Below are positions 60,273 to 64,000 of a stretch of 64,000 nucleotides of DNA, piece by piece. The position numbers and the translations under genes were made by a program. A model generated the notes under the pieces. The model was given only the letters and a program-made list of their open reading frames with translations. It searched no databases and was not told the origin of the DNA. Origin of the DNA: Pseudomonas sp. TNT3 (GTDB taxonomy: Bacteria > Pseudomonadota > Gammaproteobacteria > Pseudomonadales > Pseudomonadaceae). The DNA is taken from NCBI RefSeq assembly GCF_010095445.2, contig NZ_WFGV02000024.1:1-64000 (forward strand). The letters run 5' to 3'. Each line of letters opens with the position of its first letter. Within the stretch, counting starts at the first letter, position 1.

Positions 60273-62870
60273 TCAGACGGCGACCGCCGACTCTTCGAGG
60301 AAGTCCTGGGCGAAGCGTTGCAACACGCCGCCCGCTTCATAGATCGACACTTCTTCGGCGGTGTCGAGGCGGCACATCACCGGCACTTCGACGCGTTCGC
60401 CGTTCTTGCGATTGATCACCAGCGTCAGTTCGGCGCGCGGCGTGCGTTCGCCGATCACGTCGTAGGTTTCGCTGCCATCGATGGCCAGGGTGTGACGGTT
60501 GGTGCCCGGCTTGAACTCCAGCGGCAACACGCCCATGCCCACCAGGTTGGTGCGGTGAATGCGCTCGAAGCCTTCGGCGGCAATCGCTTCCACACCCGCC
60601 AGACGAACGCCTTTGGCGGCCCAGTCGCGGGACGAGCCCTGACCGTAGTCAGCGCCGGCAATAATGATCAGCGGCTGCTTGCGGTCCATGTAGGTTTCAA
60701 TGGCTTCCCACATCCGCATGACCTGGCCTTCCGGCTCGACGCGAGCGAGCGAGCCCTGCTTGACCTTGCCGTTTTCCACGACCATTTCGTTGAACAGTTT
60801 CGGGTTGGCGAAGGTCGCGCGCTGCGCGGTCAGGTGGTCACCCCGGTGAGTCGCGTAAGAGTTGAAGTCCTCTTCCGGCAAGCCCATTTTCGCCAGGTAT
60901 TCACCGGCGGCGCTGTCGAGCATGATCGCGTTCGACGGCGACAGGTGATCGGTGGTGATGTTGTCCGGCAGTACCGCCAGCGGACGCATACCCTTGAGCG
61001 GACGTGCACCGGCCAATGCGCCTTCCCAGTAAGGCGGACGACGGATGTAGGTGCTCATCTCGCGCCAGTCGTACAGCGGCGTCACTTTCGGGCCGGTGTC
61101 TTCGTGGATGGCGAACATCGGGATGTAGACCTGGCGGAACTGCTCCGGCTTGACCGATGCCTTGACCACCGCATCGATCTCTTCGTCGCTCGGCCAGATG
61201 TCTTTCAGACGGATTTCCCGACCTTCGGCATCCAGACCCAGCACGTCTTTTTCGATATCGAAACGGATGGTCCCGGCGATGGCGTAAGCCACCACCAACG
61301 GTGGCGAAGCGAGGAACGCATTCTTGGCGTACGGGTGAATCCGGCCATCGAAGTTGCGGTTACCAGACAGTACGGCGGTGGCGTACAGGTCGCGGTCGAT
61401 AATCTCTTGCTGAATCACCGGATCCAGTGCGCCGGACATGCCGTTGCAGGTGGTGCACGCGAACGCCACCACGCCGAATCCGAGCTGCTCGAGTTCGTCG
61501 GTCAGGCCGGCTTCATCGAGGTACAGCGCGACGGTTTTCGAACCCGGCGCCAGGGACGACTTCACCCATGGCTTACGGGTCAGGCCGAGCTTGTTGGCGT
61601 TGCGCGCCAGCAGGCCGGCGGCGATCACGTTGCGCGGGTTACTGGTGTTGGTGCAGCTGGTGATGGCGGCGATGATCACCGCGCCATCCGGCATCTGGCC
61701 CGGCACGTCATCCCACTGTCCGGAGATACCCTGGGCCGCGAGATCGGACGTCGCGACGCGGGCATGCGGGTTGCTCGGGCCTGCCATGTTGCGCACCACC
61801 GAGGACAGGTTGAAGGTCAACCCTCGCTCGTATTGCGCACCTTTCAGGCTGTCAGCCCACAGACCTGTGGTCTTGGCATAGTGCTCTACAAGCTGCACCT
61901 GCTCGTCTTCACGGCCAGTGAGTTTGAGGTAGTCGATGGTCTGCTGGTCGATGTAGAACATCGCGGCAGTGGCGCCGTATTCCGGGGCCATGTTGGAAAT
62001 GGTTGCGCGGTCGCCCAAGGTCAGCGCAGAAGCGCCTTCACCGAAGAATTCCAGCCATGCGCCGACCACTTTTTGCTTACGCAGGAACTCGGTCAGTGCC
62101 AGCACCATGTCGGTGGCGGTGATGCCCGGTTGCAGCTTGCCGGTCAGCTCAACGCCGACGCTTTCTGGCAGACGCATCCACGATGCACGACCGAGCATGA
62201 CGCTCTCGGCTTCCAGACCACCGACGCCGATGGCGATCACGCCCAGCGCATCGACGTGCGGGGTGTGGCTGTCGGTGCCGACGCAGGTATCAGGGAACGC
62301 TACGCCGTCACGCACCTGGATCACCGGAGACATTTTCTCCAGGTTGATCTGGTGCATGATGCCGTTGCCCGGCGGGATCACGTCGACGTTCTTGAACGCC
62401 TTCTTGGTCCAGTTGATGAAGTGGAAACGGTCTTCGTTGCGACGGTCTTCGATGGCGCGGTTTTTCTCGAACGCCTCTGGATCGAAGCCACCGCGCTCAA
62501 CGGCCAGGGAGTGGTCGACGATCAGTTGAGTGGGCACTACCGGGTTCACTTGCGCCGGATCACCGCCTTGCAAGGCGATGGCATCACGCAGGCCGGCGAG
62601 GTCGACCAGAGCGGTCTGGCCGAGGATGTCGTGGCACACCACGCGAGCAGGAAACCAGGGGAAATCGAGGTCGCGCTTGCGCTCGATGAATTGCTTGAGG
62701 GATTCGGTGAGCGTGGCCGGGTCACAGCGACGCACCAGGTTTTCCGCCAGCACGCGGGAGGTATACGGCAGGGTGTCGTAGGCGCCAGGTTGAATGGCTT
62801 CGACAGCCGCACGGACGTCGAAGTAATCCAGATGGCTGCCAGGCAGTGGTTTGCGGAATTCAGTGTTCAT
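60273..62870 (-). CDS. acnD: Fe-S 2-methylcitrate dehydratase AcnD
   Basis: 865 residues of the aconitase family. The [4Fe-4S] Cys ligands are seen in TSCTNTSNPRNV and FACTTCNGMSG. The substrate-binding SSRDWAAKGVRLAG lies near the C-terminus. It starts MNTEFRKPLPGSHLDYFD, the AcnD N-terminus; the upstream open frame covers the REPIN and is not coding. It acts together with PrpF. Confidence 0.96.
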   Translation of the reverse strand: MNTEFRKPLPGSHLDYFDVRAAVEAIQPGAYDTLPYTSRVLAENLVRRCDPATLTESLKQFIERKRDLDFPWFPARVVCHDILGQTALVDLAGLRDAIALQGGDPAQVNPVVPTQLIVDHSLAVERGGFDPEAFEKNRAIEDRRNEDRFHFINWTKKAFKNVDVIPPGNGIMHQINLEKMSPVIQVRDGVAFPDTCVGTDSHTPHVDALGVIAIGVGGLEAESVMLGRASWMRLPESVGVELTGKLQPGITATDMVLALTEFLRKQKVVGAWLEFFGEGASALTLGDRATISNMAPEYGATAAMFYIDQQTIDYLKLTGREDEQVQLVEHYAKTTGLWADSLKGAQYERGLTFNLSSVVRNMAGPSNPHARVATSDLAAQGISGQWDDVPGQMPDGAVIIAAITSCTNTSNPRNVIAAGLLARNANKLGLTRKPWVKSSLAPGSKTVALYLDEAGLTDELEQLGFGVVAFACTTCNGMSGALDPVIQQEIIDRDLYATAVLSGNRNFDGRIHPYAKNAFLASPPLVVAYAIAGTIRFDIEKDVLGLDAEGREIRLKDIWPSDEEIDAVVKASVKPEQFRQVYIPMFAIHEDTGPKVTPLYDWREMSTYIRRPPYWEGALAGARPLKGMRPLAVLPDNITTDHLSPSNAIMLDSAAGEYLAKMGLPEEDFNSYATHRGDHLTAQRATFANPKLFNEMVVENGKVKQGSLARVEPEGQVMRMWEAIETYMDRKQPLIIIAGADYGQGSSRDWAAKGVRLAGVEAIAAEGFERIHRTNLVGMGVLPLEFKPGTNRHTLAIDGSETYDVIGERTPRAELTLVINRKNGERVEVPVMCRLDTAEEVSIYEAGGVLQRFAQDFLEESAVAV

Positions 62871-62934
62871 CGTCAGGACTCGGTCACGGTGGTTACAAAA
62901 GGTGGGGCCTGGCAGTTGAAGTGAGACCGGTCCC

Positions 62935-63029
62935 CTGTAGGAGCCGAGCTTGCTCGCGATAGCGGTGTATCCGTCGACATCAATGTTGAATGTCAGTCCG
63001 TCATCGCGAGCAAGCTCGGCTCCTACAGG
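62935..63029. repeat. REPIN between prpC and acnD
   Basis: CCTGTAGGAGCCGAGCTTGC at 62935 is mirrored by GCAAGCTCGGCTCCTACAGG ending at 63029. The core is a third variant ('gagccgagc'). Its spacer is nearly identical to that of 4641-4730. Confidence 0.85.
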
Positions 63030-63055
63030 TTCCCGGTTCAGCCGACCCTCACCAT

Positions 63056-64000
63056 TCAGCGTTGTTCGATTGGCACGAACTTGCGCTGTTCGACGCCGGT
63101 GTATTCGGCGCTCGGACGGATGATGCGGTTGTTGGCGCGTTGTTCGTACACGTGCGCTGCCCAGCCGGTCAGGCGCGAGCAAACGAAAATCGGTGTGAAC
63201 AACTTGGTCGGAATGCCCATGAAGTGATACGCCGAGGCATGGTAGAAGTCGGCGTTCGGGAACAGTTTTTTCTGCTCCCACATGGTCTTGTCGATGGCTT
63301 CGGAAACCGGGAACAACACGGTGTCGCCCACTTCGTCAGCGAGTTTTTTCGACCAGCCCTTGATCACCTCGTTGCGCGGATCGTTGTCTTTATAGATCGC
63401 GTGACCGAAGCCCATGATCTTGTCCTTGCGCTCGAGCATGCCGAGGGTGCCTTTGACGGCGTCTTCCGGCGAGCTGAAGCGTTCGATCATTTCCATCGCA
63501 GCTTCGTTGGCGCCGCCGTGCAGTGGACCACGCAGGGAGCCGATGGCAGCGGTGATGCAGGAATACAGATCGGACAAGGTCGACGCGCAAACACGTGCGG
63601 TGAAGGTCGAAGCGTTGAACTCGTGCTCTGCGTACAGAATCAGCGAAACGTTCATCACCTTGACGTGCAACTCGCTCGGCTTCTTGCCGTGCAGCAGGTG
63701 CAGGAAGTGACCGCCAATGGACTGCTCGTCGCTCACGCAATCGATGCGCTTGCCTTCGTGGCTGAAGCGATACCAGTAGGTCATGATCGCCGGGAACGCG
63801 GCCAGCAGACGGTCGGTCTTGTCGTGTTGCTCGGAGAAGTCTTTCTCAGGCTCCAGGTTGCCGAGGAAAGAGCAACCGGTGCGCATCACGTCCATCGGGT
63901 GGGCGTCAGCGGGGATGCGCTCCAGCACTTCTTTCAGTGCTTGCGGCAGGTCGCGCAGTTTGCTCAGCTTGGCGATGTATTCGTTCAGTTGCGCCTTGGT
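63056..64000 (-). CDS. prpC: 2-Methylcitrate synthase PrpC (C-terminal 314 residues; start outside)
   Basis: The frame is open to the right edge (…TKAQLNEYIAKLSKLRDLPQ at the boundary). It has citrate-synthase signatures: HGGANEAAMEMIERF, GFGHAIYKDNDPRNEVI and LFTPIFVCSRLTGWAAH. It condenses propionyl-CoA with oxaloacetate to 2-methylcitrate. About 60 N-terminal residues are missing compared with the usual 375. Upstream genes of the cluster (prpR, prpB) would lie beyond the window. Confidence 0.95.
   Translation of the reverse strand, partial: TKAQLNEYIAKLSKLRDLPQALKEVLERIPADAHPMDVMRTGCSFLGNLEPEKDFSEQHDKTDRLLAAFPAIMTYWYRFSHEGKRIDCVSDEQSIGGHFLHLLHGKKPSELHVKVMNVSLILYAEHEFNASTFTARVCASTLSDLYSCITAAIGSLRGPLHGGANEAAMEMIERFSSPEDAVKGTLGMLERKDKIMGFGHAIYKDNDPRNEVIKGWSKKLADEVGDTVLFPVSEAIDKTMWEQKKLFPNADFYHASAYHFMGIPTKLFTPIFVCSRLTGWAAHVYEQRANNRIIRPSAEYTGVEQRKFVPIEQR

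Noticed and set aside
60204..62924. A 906-codon open frame on the plus strand, opposite acnD
   Set aside because: Antisense frame of a high-GC gene; its His/Gln/Arg-rich translation has no domain, while acnD on the other strand has all catalytic motifs. The same holds for the long frames opposite rlmL (7431-9758) and ppsA (51330-53819).
1..64000. CRISPR arrays, tRNA or rRNA genes
   Set aside because: No regularly spaced direct repeats and no cloverleaf or rRNA-like stretch found; all repeats seen are paired inverted REP-type units.

Overview
The window is a high-GC gamma-proteobacterial chromosome segment. Its gene content (oprF-sigX-cmpX-crfX-cmaX, rmf-pyrD, prpC-acnD-prpF-prpD, ppsA/ppsR) and its many short palindromic REP/REPIN elements point to Pseudomonas, most likely the P. 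fluorescens complex. I recognise no rRNA, tRNA, CRISPR array, phage or intact insertion sequence.

Layout. (1) 1-11671 is core chromosome: a gene fragment, a GntR regulator divergent from a BenE-type transporter, yggL, dacB, a membrane diguanylate cyclase, rlmL, rmf and pyrD. (2) 11785-39356 is a 27.6-kb block read entirely on the minus strand. It encodes a nearly complete Inv/Mxi/Spa (SPI-1-like) type III secretion system. Read 5' to 3' the order is invF, invG(sctC), invE(sctW), invA(sctV), invB, invC(sctN), sctO, sctP, sctQ, sctR, sctS, sctT, sctU; then, after an intrinsic terminator, sicA, sipB, sipC, sipD, iacP, a chaperone and a large AT-rich candidate effector; then a HilA-like regulator, iagB, prgH(sctD), sctF, sctI, sctJ, sctK, sctL, an OrgC-position gene and a second candidate effector. 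No sipA, invH or hilC/hilD gene is visible. (3) 39357-45432 is a nitrate-assimilation regulon: nasS, nasT, nasA-type transporter, a PP2C/protein-kinase fusion and cobA. The nirB-nirD-nasC genes that I recall between the kinase and cobA in P. aeruginosa are absent. (4) 45562-54720 is the oprF to ppsR block, in P. aeruginosa order as I recall it. (5) 54788-64000 holds a MocR-type regulator divergent from a DMT exporter and the methylcitrate (propionate) genes, with prpC running off the right edge.

How it works together. The type III genes encode the export gate, ATPase and sorting platform, basal-body rings, inner rod, needle, translocon (SipB/C/D), chaperones and regulators. The likely translocated cargo is the 19868-21661 protein with its adjacent chaperone, and perhaps the 11785-13167 protein. 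The chaperone, ACP and effector genes are much more AT-rich than the apparatus, which suggests a separate origin. In the nitrate region both nasS and nasA are preceded by the same ordered signals: a sigma-54-like promoter, two hairpins with A1/G4 hexaloops, and an intrinsic terminator overlapping the second hairpin. This is the architecture expected of an RNA leader read by the ANTAR protein NasT, and it implies that nasST may regulate its own transcription.

Everything here was read by eye. Family assignments rest on motifs, lengths and gene order, not on database searches.
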